Of a stretch of DNA of 64,000 nucleotides, positions 24,444 to 36,083 are shown one piece after another. Within the stretch, counting starts at the first letter, position 1. Each line of letters opens with the position of its first letter. Below the pieces are notes generated by a model. That model was not told where the DNA came from. It ran no database searches and saw only the letters and a program-made list of their open reading frames with translations. The position numbers were made by a program, and so were the translations under genes. Source of the stretch: Gordionus sp. m RMFG-2023 (taxonomy: Eukaryota; Nematomorpha; Gordioida; Chordodea; Parachordodidae); NCBI RefSeq assembly GCF_954871325.1, contig NC_088775.1, positions 81,135,561 through 81,199,560 of the forward strand, in the 5' to 3' direction.

Positions 24444-26834
24444 ACTTGCTACAGTATCGACTAGTCATTTATAAAAAAAATGATTTATATTTTTAAATAA
24501 TATAAAAAAATAAATTATGAAATTAAAAATAAAAATAAAAATAATAATTGTTATGAAACGAAGATTAAATAAATTCTTATAAAATATATTAATTCATTAT
24601 TATCTAAGAAAATTAAATAAGCTTTAAAAAAGGTGTTTGCAATATATTCAAACTGAAATTATTTCATTTAAATAAATTTATGTATAATTTACTCCTCCAC
24701 TGGAGCCCCGAATGAATAAAAATCAAATAATAATAAACTTGAATTTAAACAAGACCAAATATATTAATTCAAAATATAAAATAAATCTATTGACTAAAAA
24801 TTTAATTTCTTAAATCATAATAATATTTTTAACATCTGAATTTTCATTTTTCCTTAAAAATGCCCTATTTCTCTCTACGCCATCTATAAAATATGATATT
24901 ATTTACCAGTTTCTTCAACACCTATAATTATATATATTAAGTTGAAAAAATTAATTAATTCAAAAACATTTAAAATGTATTAGATCATTCTACCAACATT
25001 ATTTACACATTTCATATCAAAAAAGAAGGAGCTATAAATTACATTTCCAACATATTTATATCGTAGATATTATTGATTCAGCATCAAAAATATCTTAAAG
25101 GGAGTTTTATTATCGGTTTTTCTAGTAAGATGGAGGATAATATTCAAAGTTGGATATAAAGATCTAATATTATTGGTAAGTGGTTGTACTGTATTTTTTT
25201 AAATTTTATTTAATCATATGTTTATTTCTACTCAATGGATTAAAAATTAACGATGAAATGGAAACTACTATATATTCTTATTTCATTCTATATTTTTGAT
25301 GTGGTAATTCTATGGATTCAAAATAGATAAGATTACTAATTTTTTATCTCCTTTTATAATATTAATTACTAAATCTCGCTATTACAAAAGCGGAAAAAGT
25401 ATGTTCCACTCATTTTTGTTAAATTAAAACTGGGTACAGGTGGGTATCCTTGAGGAAAAAATCTGCATAATTTAATGAAGGGTGGGCTTTCATAAAATAC
25501 ACTTTCGCTTACTTTGGGCAGGTCTAACTAACTTGATAGATAAGATGAAAGAAGATTCAGCATCCATGATAATAGATAATATTGTATTTCATTATAGGCA
25601 GATTTATACTTTTCCAGGTTTCTTTATGATATCAAATACTATTTATGCTAAATAAACTCCTTTAGCAAATGTAAGAGTCCAGCCTATTTTAAAAATGTCA
25701 AAATCAATAACATATATTCAAGGTTGTCAGGTTACATAATATCATATGTATTTTATATCTTATATAATTTAGGTTAGTGTTGCTAAACAGCATAATTTGA
25801 ACCGATTTTAAAAATCTAACTCAATATTTTTACCATTAAAATATAGGTTAAACTCATAAGACTAGTAGATTTTAATGTTAACGGCTCGTTTTGGGACGAA
25901 TTTTAAAACGGCTATCTCAATATTTTAGCCAGAAAATATTGTCTAAGCCTCGAGATTTCGAAAATATATGTATACACCTTTGTTTCTTCTATGAACAAAA
26001 TCTTCAAGCTTGGGTAATATTTTTCTGAATAAAATATTGAGTTATGCGTTTTTAAATATCGGCTCAATACGAGATGTTCAACCCTAGTATATTTTAAACC
26101 TTTGTCCATCTATGAGTAATATTTTCAGCCTTGTGCAATATTTTTTTTAGATAATATTGATTTTGCCGTTTATAAAAATAGGCTAAAATAGAGTCTTTTA
26201 ACAGCACAAAATTCTGGCAATGCTCATCGAAACAGTTTCTTATAATATCACACAATACAGATGACACAAATATAAACATCGCCTAAATGTTGGTAAGATT
26301 TATATTTACAACTCTTAAAGCCTTGGAATTATTATTATATTTGACGTAACTGTGAAAATAAAAAAAATTAAGAAGGGTTTTATAACAATTTTATGAAGCG
26401 CGTGTAGTATTGTGGGGAATATAGAAATACGATACATAATATCGCACAGATGAATACATTAACGAGTTTCTACACGTTAACTAAAAATAGAGGTCGGTAG
26501 ACACAAATAGATTTTTGGGTTAGATATGATATGATTAGGAAGAGATTAAAAATGAATATGATAATAAGTTTTGAGTAATTGCTGACCAACCTTCAGATCC
26601 GATAAATATGAATTTTTTAAGTCTGCTAAGGAAATAAAAACTTTAATAAAAAAATCATTGCGACTAGGTTTTTGTATGATGGCGACTCAAGATTTATTTA
26701 AAGTTCGAGAGATGAATTGAAAAGGCAATAAAAATAATTAATGCTTTTTATGAAGTACTATTCTTAAAAATCTATAAAAATAGATATAGAAATAAGGGAT
26801 AATAATTGATGATAAAATTATAATTTAATATTAA
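24444..26834. repeat. tandem repeat unit 1 (family 1, young part)
   Basis: Unit of 2,391 bp measured from landmark ACTTGCTACAGTATCGACTA to the next ACCTGCTTCAATATCCACTA. It is longer than its neighbours because it carries unrelated text near 25.1-25.6 kb and a MITE nested within a MITE at 25775-26208. Blocks shared with the later units in the same order include TCCACTGGAGCCCCGAATG, ACAAGACCAAATATATT, TACCAGTTTCTTCAACACC and AACATTTAAAATGTATTAGA. Confidence 0.7.
25775..26208. mobile_element. TAGTG-family MITE with a second copy nested inside
   Basis: The outer copy begins TAGTGTTGCTAAACAGC and ends CTTTTAACAGCACA. At about 25875-26086 a second, similar element interrupts it (TGTTAACGGCTCGTTTTGGG ... 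GATGTTCAACCCTAG). The outer text resumes as TATATTTTAAACCTTTGTCC after breaking off at AGTAGATTTTAA. The similar flanks (GATTTTAA and TATTTTAA) could be a worn 8-bp target duplication. The minus-strand open frames of 61-65 residues here are shadows of the palindromes. Confidence 0.65.
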
Positions 26835-28628
26835 ACCTGCTTCAATATCCACTAGTTATTTGATAAAATTAATTTATATCTTATAAATAATATAGCAAAA
26901 TTAAGTTTTGAAATAAAAAATAAAAATTGTTTAAAAATGAAGACTAGATTCTTAGAAATACTTATTATTATCTTAGAAAGTTAAATAATTTATAATGTAT
27001 TCAAACTGATAATTTTAAATCAAATATTATATCAATGTATTAAATTTCTGTATAATTTACTCCTCTCTCTACTGGAGCCCAGAAGGAAAAAAAACCAAAT
27101 CAATATCAAACTTGAATTTAACCAAGACAAAGTATATTTGTCTAAAATATAGAATAAATCTACTAGAATAAAAATTTAATTTCTAAAATTATAAAAGTAT
27201 TTTTATCATGTTAATATTCATTTTTTCTTAATTCCTATTTCTCTTGCACTATCTATTAAATATATAATTTACTACCTAATTCCTCATCTATAATTATACA
27301 TATAAGGTTGAGATTAATAAATTCAATTATTAAAATATAAGAAACATTCAAAATTCATACGATCTTTATTCTATCACATTATTTACTTATTTTCATATCA
27401 AAAAAGAAGGATAATACGGTAAACTACCATTTCCCACATATTTATATCATCAAAATTAATGATTCAACATCAATGATAATAGATAATAATACTTTTAATT
27501 AAAGACATATTTATTTTTCCTGTTACATTTTGATATTAAAAGCTGATTTATGCCAAATAAACTCCTTTTACAAATGTGCCAGTGCAGCCTGTTTTTAAAA
27601 TGTCAAAATAACTCAATAACACATATTCATAGTTGTAAAGGTTACCTGATACCATATATATTTTATATCTGACATAATTCTGAATTTTGGTAGTGATGCT
27701 AAACGATCCGATTTAAAAAAGCTAACTCAATATTTTAACCACGAAAATATTGCCTAAACATCGACAGACTAGTTGATTTCAAATCTTTGTTCCATCTATG
27801 AGGGATATCTTCAGCTTTATGCAATATTGTTATAGATAATATTGAGTTCGCAGTTTTTAAAAATCGACTCAAATCGAGCCTTTTAACAGCACAAAATTCT
27901 GGGAATGCTCATCGAAACAGTTTCTTAGTATTATCACATAATACAGAAAACATAAATACAAACACAGCACAAATGTTGGTTAGATTTACTTCTACAACTC
28001 CTCGAGCATTGAAAATTTCTACCATGTCATATTAAAATTATAAGCATTATATTTGACATAACTGTAAAAATAAAAAAATCAATAAGAATTTTAAAAAATT
28101 TATCAAACGCATATAGTATAATGCTGTGATTATCGAAATACGTTTATACATAATATCGCACCGATGCATACATTAACGAGTTTCTACAAAGTAACTAAAA
28201 AGATAGGTCGGTAAACTTTAATAGATATTGGGTTAAATAAGTTTTGAGTGATTGAATGACTAACCTTTAGATCTGAAAAATATGGATTTGTTATTAGTTT
28301 GCGAAGGAAAAGAAAACTTAAAAAAAATTGGATATGATTATCGTCTGTTATTTATGCTTTAGATAAATGCTGCTACTAGCCTTTGATTTAAACTCAAAAA
28401 GCGCTATCTCTACCTATGAATGCGAATTGATATTTATTCTATTTTATATTTATCGCAACGAAATCGCGATTTCGCTAACTATAAATTTTAGGTTAGAGAG
28501 ATAAGATATGAAGGCGAATAAAAATAATTAATGCTGTTCATGGAAGTACCATCCTTAAATGTATAGCAATAGATATAGTAATGGGGGAAAATAATTTATA
28601 ATAAAAGTATATAATTATTTAATTTAAA
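26835..28628. repeat. tandem repeat unit 2 (family 1)
   Basis: A 1,794-bp unit, the cleanest example of the full-length repeat. Order of landmarks: ACCTGCTTCAATATCCACTA; TCTACTGGAGCCC; TTACTACCTAATTCCTCATC; AACATTCAAAATTCATACGA; TTTACTTATTTTCATATCA; a TAGTG-type MITE at 27691-27893; TGCTCATCGAAACAGTTTCT; TCGCACCGATGCATACATTA; GAGGTCGGTA-like text; and CGCAACGAAATCGCGATT. There is no open frame of note. The MITE sits at the same place in every unit, so it was inserted before the array expanded. Confidence 0.8.
27691..27893. mobile_element. TAGTG-family MITE within unit 2
   Basis: Starts TAGTGATGCTAAACGATCC and ends GAGCCTTTTAACAGCACA. It occupies the same position as the copies at 29479, 33275 and 35100, so these were copied with the tandem units. 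Confidence 0.65.
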
Positions 28629-29478
28629 ACCTGCTTCAATATCGACTAATTATTTGATAAAAATAATTTATATCTTATAAATAATATAACAAAAATATGT
28701 TGTAAATTAAAAAATAAAAATTGTTATGAAATAAAGACTAGATTCTTATTATATATACCTATTATTATCTTAGAAAGTTAAATAGGGTTTAAAAAAAGTG
28801 TTAATGTATTCAAATAATAATTTAAAATCTAATCCTATATCATTGAATTAAATTTTCTGTATAATTTACTCATCTCTCTACTGGCCCCGAAGAAAAAAAA
28901 CCAAGTCAAACTTGAATTTAAACAAGACAAAATATATTTATCTAAAATATAGAATAAATCTACTTGAATAAAAATTTAATTTCTAAAGTATTTTTATCAT
29001 CTGAATATTCATTTTTTCTTAACAATGTCCTATTTTACTCTGCACTATCTATTAAATATAATATTTACCAGCTAATTCCTCATCTATAATTATATAGATA
29101 AAGTTGAAAGATTAATAAATTCAATTATTAAAATAAAAGAAACATTCAAAATTCATACGATCTATTCAACCACCATTATTTACCTATTTTGATATCTCAA
29201 AAAAATGATAATATTATAAACTACATTTCCTACATATTATATAATCAATATTATTGATTCAACATCAATGATAATAGATAATACTATCTATAAATATAGA
29301 CGTATTTACCATTTTTCCTGTAACTTTATGAATCAAAAGCTGATTTATGCCAAATAAATTTCCATAACAAATTATTAGCCCAACCTATTTTAATAAAAAT
29401 TATTCAATAACACATACACATAGTTGTCAGGTTACCTGATATCAATGTATTTTATATCTGACATGATTTGAATTATGG

Positions 29479-29684
29479 TAATGATCTTAAACGGTTCAAT
29501 TTGAGCTGATTTTAAAAAGCTAACTCAATATTTTTACCAGAAAAATATTGCCTAAAAATCGAGAGGCTAATAGATTCCAAAACGTTGTACTATCTATGAG
29601 GGATATCTTCAGTCTTGTGAAATATTTTTTTTAAAATAATATTGAGTTCGCAGTTTTTAAAAATCGGCTAAAATCGCGCAGCAC
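29479..29684. mobile_element. TAGTG-family MITE within unit 3
   Basis: A worn copy: it begins TAATGATCTTAAACGGTTC and ends near ATCGCGCAGCACA. Its position is the same as in the other tandem units. Confidence 0.55.
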
Positions 29685-30167
29685 AAAATTTTAGCAATGC
29701 TCATCGAAACAGATCCTTAGTAATATCACACAATACAGAAGACAAAAATACAAACATCACCCAAATGTTGGTTAGATTTATTTCAGCAACTCCTCGAGCC
29801 CTGAAAATTTCTACCTTATCATATTAAAATTCTAAACATTATATTTACGGAACTGTGAAAATAAAAAAATCAATGGATTTTTTAAAAAAGCGCACGTAAT
29901 ATTAATGCTGTGTCTATCGAAATACGTTTATTAATAATATCGCACCGGTGCATACATTAACGAGTTTCTACACGTATGTAATTAAAAAGATAAATCGTTG
30001 GATTAGATATAATATGAAGAGATTTTAGAACAGAATATAAATTAATATGATAATAATTATTGAGTGATTTTGGATCTAAAAATATGGATTTTTTATTAGT
30101 TTACTAAGGAAAAGAAAACTTTAACATAAATTTGATATGATTATAGTCTGTTATTTGTACTTTAGAT

Positions 30168-32175
30168 CAGGGTTTCGAACCGAACCGTTATAATGAAAAT
30201 ATAAAAAGAGTTAACCCAACTTTATAAATTTTTTAAACAGGTTTAAATATGTTCAAAACTTTAAGAAATAATTAATTTAAAACTATTACCCTAAATTTGA
30301 AATTTTTATTTTAGACCCAATAATTATAAGATTGGGAAATTAACTATCAATTCGGAAAATATACGCAATAATATTAAAAAAATGGCATTTGATTTTTCGC
30401 AAAATATAATACCAAAAACTTATTTCGTTGAAATTAGCTATAGTAACTAAATATGGGTCCATATTGAGGATCAACATTCAATTTATAAATAACAAAAATA
30501 AAATTAAAAACTCTATGCATGAAAGAGATAAAAGGACAACACACATCAGAATATCTTAAAAAAATTATTCTAGATGTTCTAAAATAATATGAAATAAGAA
30601 TTAGGCAAATTTACACGATAACCATCGATAATGCAGCAAATGTGATTAAATTAATTAAGCTATTATTACATCACGATAAAGAAGGTGATAGCCTTAACGA
30701 TTATTTAAGTAATGATGATATAGATAATGATAATTAAGATAATAACATTGATATAATTGATGATGAAAATAAAGAACCTTTTAACTTAAAAATATTAATC
30801 TAGTACCTAATACTAGATCCATATTAATGGGCATTAGATGTGCCTCACACACATTTCAAATAACAATTAATGATTGCATTAATAATTCAAATGAAATTGT
30901 CATAAATAAAGCAAGAAATCAGACAACAATGGCTACTGTCTATATTAAATTTGAAAAAACCACTAATAAATTGCACAAGTTGGAACTCAATCTATTTAAT
31001 ATTTGAGAGATTACTAGAATTAAATTTTTGCCAAGAAATATCGCTCCAAAGCAATGATCGCGAAAAATGTTTATCAGGATGAATGGGAAATAATTAGCGA
31101 TATATTAAAAGCTTTATATCCAGCTTATATTTTGACAAAATATATACAAAGTGAACAATTGACAATGGGCGATTTTATGCGAGTGGATTAAATTTTATCA
31201 TGCAAAAGAGCAAACTAGACAATCCATTTGCCAGACTTTTACGATAAAAGCACGAGAAATAAATTTGAAAAATGGCGTTTTTTGTTCAGCTATATATCTC
31301 GACCCTGTATTTTTAACATTTGAAGAAAAAGAGATGGCTAAAAAACATCTTTCTAAAACTTGGAACTTAATATAATACTAAAATAATCAGAATATTGAAA
31401 TTCTAGATACTATGCCTACTTGTTCACATTCTAAATATAATTTAAATGATGATATTGAAGATTTATTAAAGTCGCATGAAAGTCATAATAAAAATAATTC
31501 TCAGGGCATAGAAAATTATTATGAATATATAGAATATATAATTCGGTCATTTGATAATATAGAAAGATTAAAAAAGATACTAATCTTATGAATTATTGAG
31601 AAAATATAAAGAATAGTATTTCAAAACTTTATAAGTTAGCTAACTGTGGTAGCAGTTCCAGCTACACAGGTATCCGTAGAAGAAGCATTTTCTAGCCTTA
31701 AGTTTATATTTCTACGCAGAGAACTAAATTAAATCCTGAATAGTAGAAAATATTTTAGTTATCCGTTCTAATTATCTTTTTAAACATAAATATAATAAAA
31801 TTCATTTTATGCAATTTTATCCCTCATTGTATTTGCGCAAGTTTGTTTTGATCTATAAAAAAATTTATTTGTCTAATTATATTTACTAAGTTTAAAAATA
31901 TCTATTAGATTTTCATGGTTAAATTAAATAAGAAATAAGTATAGAAATTAAAAAGATTTTCCTCTATGATTAATATATATGGTTTATGATTTTTTTAAAA
32001 ATCAAATTTATAAAAATCGGAACACACCAAAACGAACTCATAAATTATAAACCGAACCCAACCGATATGAATTATTTCAAAAAAAAACCAAAATGGAACA
32101 AAATCTTTATAAAATTTTAAACTAAAAATAAATTCAACCAAACTGAACCGCTATACTTAACGGTTCGAAACCCTG
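30168..32175 (+). mobile_element. hAT DNA transposon, near full length, decayed
   Basis: A 2,008-bp element with terminal inverted repeats: CAGGGTTTCGAACCGAACCG at the left and, on the other strand, CAGGGTTTCGAACCGTTAAG at the right. It is flanked by an exact 8-bp target duplication, CTTTAGAT (30160-30167 and 32176-32183), the hallmark of hAT insertion. The empty site is visible in sister units, near 28370 (GCTTTAGATAAATGCTG) and 33975 (ACTTTAGATAAAAAGCTG). It carries a broken transposase (see 30519-31745). It entered after the tandem units had formed, because only unit 3 has it. Confidence 0.92.
30519..31745 (+). pseudogene. hAT transposase, inactivated
   Basis: Recognisable hAT blocks occur in the right order but are split by several stops and frame changes. 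The block near 30519-30665 reads MKEIKGQHTSEYLKKIILDV, then after a stop IYTITIDNAANVIKL, whose D in TIDNA fits a DDE catalytic position. Near 30827 comes MGIRCASHTFQITINDCINN, the Cys-x2-His block. Near 30974 comes TSWNSIYLIFERLLELNF, the RW block. Near 31082 comes EWEIISDILKALYPAYILTK; near 31290, AIYLDPVFLTFEEKEMAK; and at about 31650, VAVPATQVSVEEAFSSLKFI, the C-terminal dimerisation domain. Family knowledge: the enzyme would cut and reintegrate its own element. The N-terminal BED zinc finger was not found, and no intact protein can be made from this copy. Confidence 0.88.
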
Positions 32176-32407
32176 CTTTAGATAAATAGCTGCGACTAGC
32201 CTTTGATTTAAACTCAAGACACGCGATATACCTATGAATACGGGCTGATATTTGCTGTATTTTGTATTTATCGCGACTAAATCGAGACTGCACTAACTAT
32301 GAATTCAAGGTTAGAGAGATGAGAAGTGAAGTTGAGCAAAAATAATTAATGCTGTTCATGAAGTACCATCCTTAAATGCATAGCAATAGATATAGTAATG
32401 GGAAAAA

Positions 32408-34247
32408 ACCTGCTTCAGTAACGACTAGTTATTTGATAAAAATAATTTTCTTATAAATAATATAACAAAAATAAGTTAGGAAATAAAAAATAAAAATTGT
32501 TATGAAATGAAGACTAGATTCTTATAAAATATATCTATTTTTATCTTAGAAAGTTAAATAACATTTTAAAAAGTGTTTGCAATGTATTCAAACTGAAAAT
32601 TTTAAATCTAATCCTATATCATTAAAATATATTCCTGTATAAGTTACTCTTCCCTCCATAGGAGCCCCAAAATGAAAATAAACCAATTCAATATCAAACT
32701 TGAATTTATACAAGACAAAATATATTTTTCTAAAATATAGAATAAATCTACTTGAATAAAAATTTAATTTCTAAAATCATTATAGTATTTTTATCATCAG
32801 AATATACATTTTGTCTTAACAATATCCTATTTCTCTCTGCACTATCTATTAAATATAATATTTACCAGCTCCTTCCTCACCTATAATTATACATATAAAG
32901 TTGAAAGATTAATAAATTCAATTATAGAAACATTCAAAATTCATACGATCTTTATTCTATCACCATTATTTACTTATTTTCATATCAAAAAGAAGGATAA
33001 TACGATAAACTACCATTTCCCACATAATTATATCATCAATATTAATGATTCAACATCAATGATAATAGATAATACTACTCTTCTTAATTATAAACACATT
33101 TACTCTTTTTCCTGTTACTATATGGTATCAAAAGCTGATTTATGCCAAATAAACGCCTTTAACAAATGTGCTAGTGCAGCCTGTTTTTAAAATGTGTAAC
33201 TCAATAACATATTCATAGTTGCAAAGGTTACCTGATCATATGTATTTTATATCAGACATAATTCTGAATTATGGTAGTGAGGTTAAACGGCTCAATTTGA
33301 GCAGATTTTAAAAAACTAACTCAATACTTTTACCAGAAAAATATTGCCTAAACATCGACAGACTAGTTGATTCCAAATCTTTGTGCCATCTATAAGTGAT
33401 ATCTTCAGCCTTTTGCAAATTTTTTTTAGATAATATAGAGTTCGCAGTATTTAAAAATCGGCTCAAATCGAGCCTTTTAACACCACAAAATTCTGGCAAT
33501 GCTCATCGAAACAGTTTCTTAGTATTATCACACAATACATAAAACACAAATACAAACACCGCCCAAATGTTGGTTAGATTTACTTCCTCAACTCCTCGAG
33601 CCTTAATTTCTACCATATCATATTAAATTCTAAGCATTATATTTGACGGAACTGTAAAAATAAAAAAATAAGTAAGGGTTATAAAAAAATTTATGAAACG
33701 TGACTATTGAAATACGTTTTTCCATAATATCGCACCGATGCATACATTAACAAGTTTCTACACATATCTAACTAAAAAGATAGGTCGGTAAACTCTAATA
33801 AATATTGGGTTAGATATAATATAAAGAGATTTAGAACAGAATAAAAATTAATATGATTAAGTTTAGAGTGATTGATGACCATCCTTTAAATCTGAAAAAT
33901 ATGGATTTATTATTAGTTTGCTGAGGAAAAGAAAACTTTAAAAAAAATTGGATATGATTATGGTCTGTTAATTATACTTTAGATAAAAAGCTGCGACTAG
34001 CCTTTGATTTAAACTCAAAACGCGCGATCTCTACCAATGAATGCGAATTGATATTTACTGTATTTTGTATTTATCGCAACGAAATCGCGATTGCGCTAAC
34101 TATAAATTTAAGGTTAGAGAGATGAGATGTGAAGGCGAACAAAAATAATTAATGCTGTTCATGGAAGTACCATCCTTAAATGTATAGCAATAGATATAGT
34201 AATGGGGGAAAATAATTCATAATAAAAATATATATATTTAATTTAAA
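32408..34247. repeat. tandem repeat unit 4 (family 1)
   Basis: An 1,840-bp unit with the same landmarks in the same order as unit 2, and a MITE at 33275-33487. The stretch from about 32690 to 32930 is almost identical to 34530-34770 in unit 5, so these two units share a more recent origin or conversion. Confidence 0.8.
33275..33487. mobile_element. TAGTG-family MITE within unit 4
   Basis: Starts TAGTGAGGTTAAACGGCTC and ends GAGCCTTTTAACACCACA. The 63-residue minus-strand open frame at 33308-33499 is a shadow of this palindrome. Confidence 0.65.
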
Positions 34248-36083
34248 ACCTGCTTCAGTGTTGACTAGTTATTTGATAATAATAATTTATATTTTATAAA
34301 TAATAAAACTAAAATATGTTATGAAATATAAAATATAAATTGTTATGAAATGAAGACTAGATTCTTATAATATATACCTATTATTATCTTAGAAAGTTTT
34401 TTTATACGATTTAAAAAAGTGTTTGTAATGTATTCAAACTGATAATATAAAATCTAATCCTATATCATTGAATTATATTTCTGTATAATTTACTCACCTC
34501 TCTAATGGAGCCCCGAAGGGAAAATAAACCAATTCAATATCAAATTTGAATTTATACAGGACAAAATATATTTTTCTAAAATATAGAATAAATCTACTTG
34601 AATAAAAATTTAATTTCTAAAATCATTATAGTATTTTTATCATCAGAATATACATTTTGTCTTAACAATATCCTATTTCTCTCTGCACTATCTATTAAAT
34701 ATAATATTTACCAGCTCCTTCCTCACCTATAATTATACATATAAAGTTGAAAGATTAATAAATTCAATTATAGAAACATTCAAAATTCATACGATCTTTA
34801 TTCTACCTCCATTATTTACTTATTTTCATATCAAAAAAGAAGGATAATACTATAAACTACATTTCCCACATATTTATATCATCAATATTAATGATTTAAC
34901 ATCAATGATAATAGATAATACTATTAATTATAGGCACATTTACTCTTTTTCCCGTTACTTTATGATATCAAAAACTGATTTTTGCATAATAAACTACTTT
35001 AACAAATATGCGACTGCAACCTGTTTTTAAAATGTCAAAATAACTCAATAACACATACTTATGTATCATATGTATTTTATATATAATTCTGAATTATGGT
35101 AGTGATGTTAAATTGCTCAATTTGAGCAGCCTATTTTAAAAAGCTAACTCAATATTTTTACCAGAAAAATATTGTATAAACATCGAGAGGGTATTCCAAA
35201 ACTTTGTGTTATCTATTAGGAATATCTTCAGCCCTGAGGAATATATTTTGAAATAATATTGAGTTCGTCATATTTAAAAATTTGCTTAAATTGAGCCGTT
35301 TGACATCACTAAATTATGGCAATGCTCATCGAAACAGTTTCTTAGTAATATCACACAATACAGAAGTCACAAATAAAAACACTGGCCTAAAAATATTGCT
35401 TAGATTTATTTATAGAACTCCACGAGCCTTGGAGATTTTTATCGTATCATTAAAATTCTAAGCAATATTTTAAATTTATTGATAGTGGAAAAATATAAGC
35501 GAAATGTATATAATAAGAATGTGTATTATAAGCAATGACGGAACTGTCCCAAAAATTCAAGGAAGGTTTTTTAACAATTTATCTAACGCATGTAGTATTG
35601 TGGGCTGCGAATATAGAAATACGTTTATACATGATACCGCACCGATGCACACCATAATGAGTCTCTATACTTATGAAAATAAAAACCGAGGTAGGTAGAC
35701 TCGAATAAATATTTATGTTGGGTAAAATATAAAGAGAATTAAGGAGCAGAATAAAAAATAAAAAATATGTTTTGATAACTTTATTTAAAAAATAAGATAG
35801 TTTTGTTATGAAAGCCTGGAGTGATTAAGAACTAACTTATCAGATCCGAAACATAAGTATTCTTTAGGATGTAAGATTTGCTAAGGTAAACAAAACCTAC
35901 AAAAATATAAGGATTTGATTTGGAATTTGGTCAAAGGAATAAGATCAGAGCCGGTGACATTTGACAAATATAAATGGATTATTAGTGGTTCTAAAAGATT
36001 TGATCATACGTAAATAGATAAAATTCCAATTGATATGGGCAATAATAATTAGTAAAATATTACGCTTTTACATTTAATATTAT
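34248..36083. repeat. tandem repeat unit 5 (family 1)
   Basis: An 1,836-bp unit, the last of the young series, with its MITE at 35100-35311. The third landmark near 35635 (ATACCGCACCGATGCACACC) is followed by GAGGTAGGTAGACTCGAATA. This unit is closer to the old copy at 16.3 kb than the other units are. The 64-residue open frame at 35504-35698 overlaps this landmark and is not conserved as an open frame in sister units. Confidence 0.75.
35100..35311. mobile_element. TAGTG-family MITE within unit 5
   Basis: Starts TAGTGATGTTAAATTGCTC and ends GAGCCGTTTGACATCACTA. It retains the terminal CACTA that other unit copies have lost. Confidence 0.65.

Larger units (their letters stand above)
28629..32407. 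repeat. tandem repeat unit 3, interrupted by a hAT element
   Basis: The unit spans 3,779 bp. Removing the 2,008-bp hAT element and one 8-bp target duplication leaves 1,763 bp, in line with the neighbouring units of about 1.8 kb. All landmarks of unit 2 are present in the same order on both sides of the insertion. Confidence 0.8.

Noticed and set aside
32161-32175. GGTTCGAAACC resembling a tRNA T-arm
   Set aside because: It is the terminal inverted repeat of the hAT element; no acceptor stem or anticodon arm surrounds it.
35504-35698. 64-residue plus-strand open frame
   Set aside because: It overlaps the third landmark of the tandem unit. The same place in sister units is not open, so it is chance.
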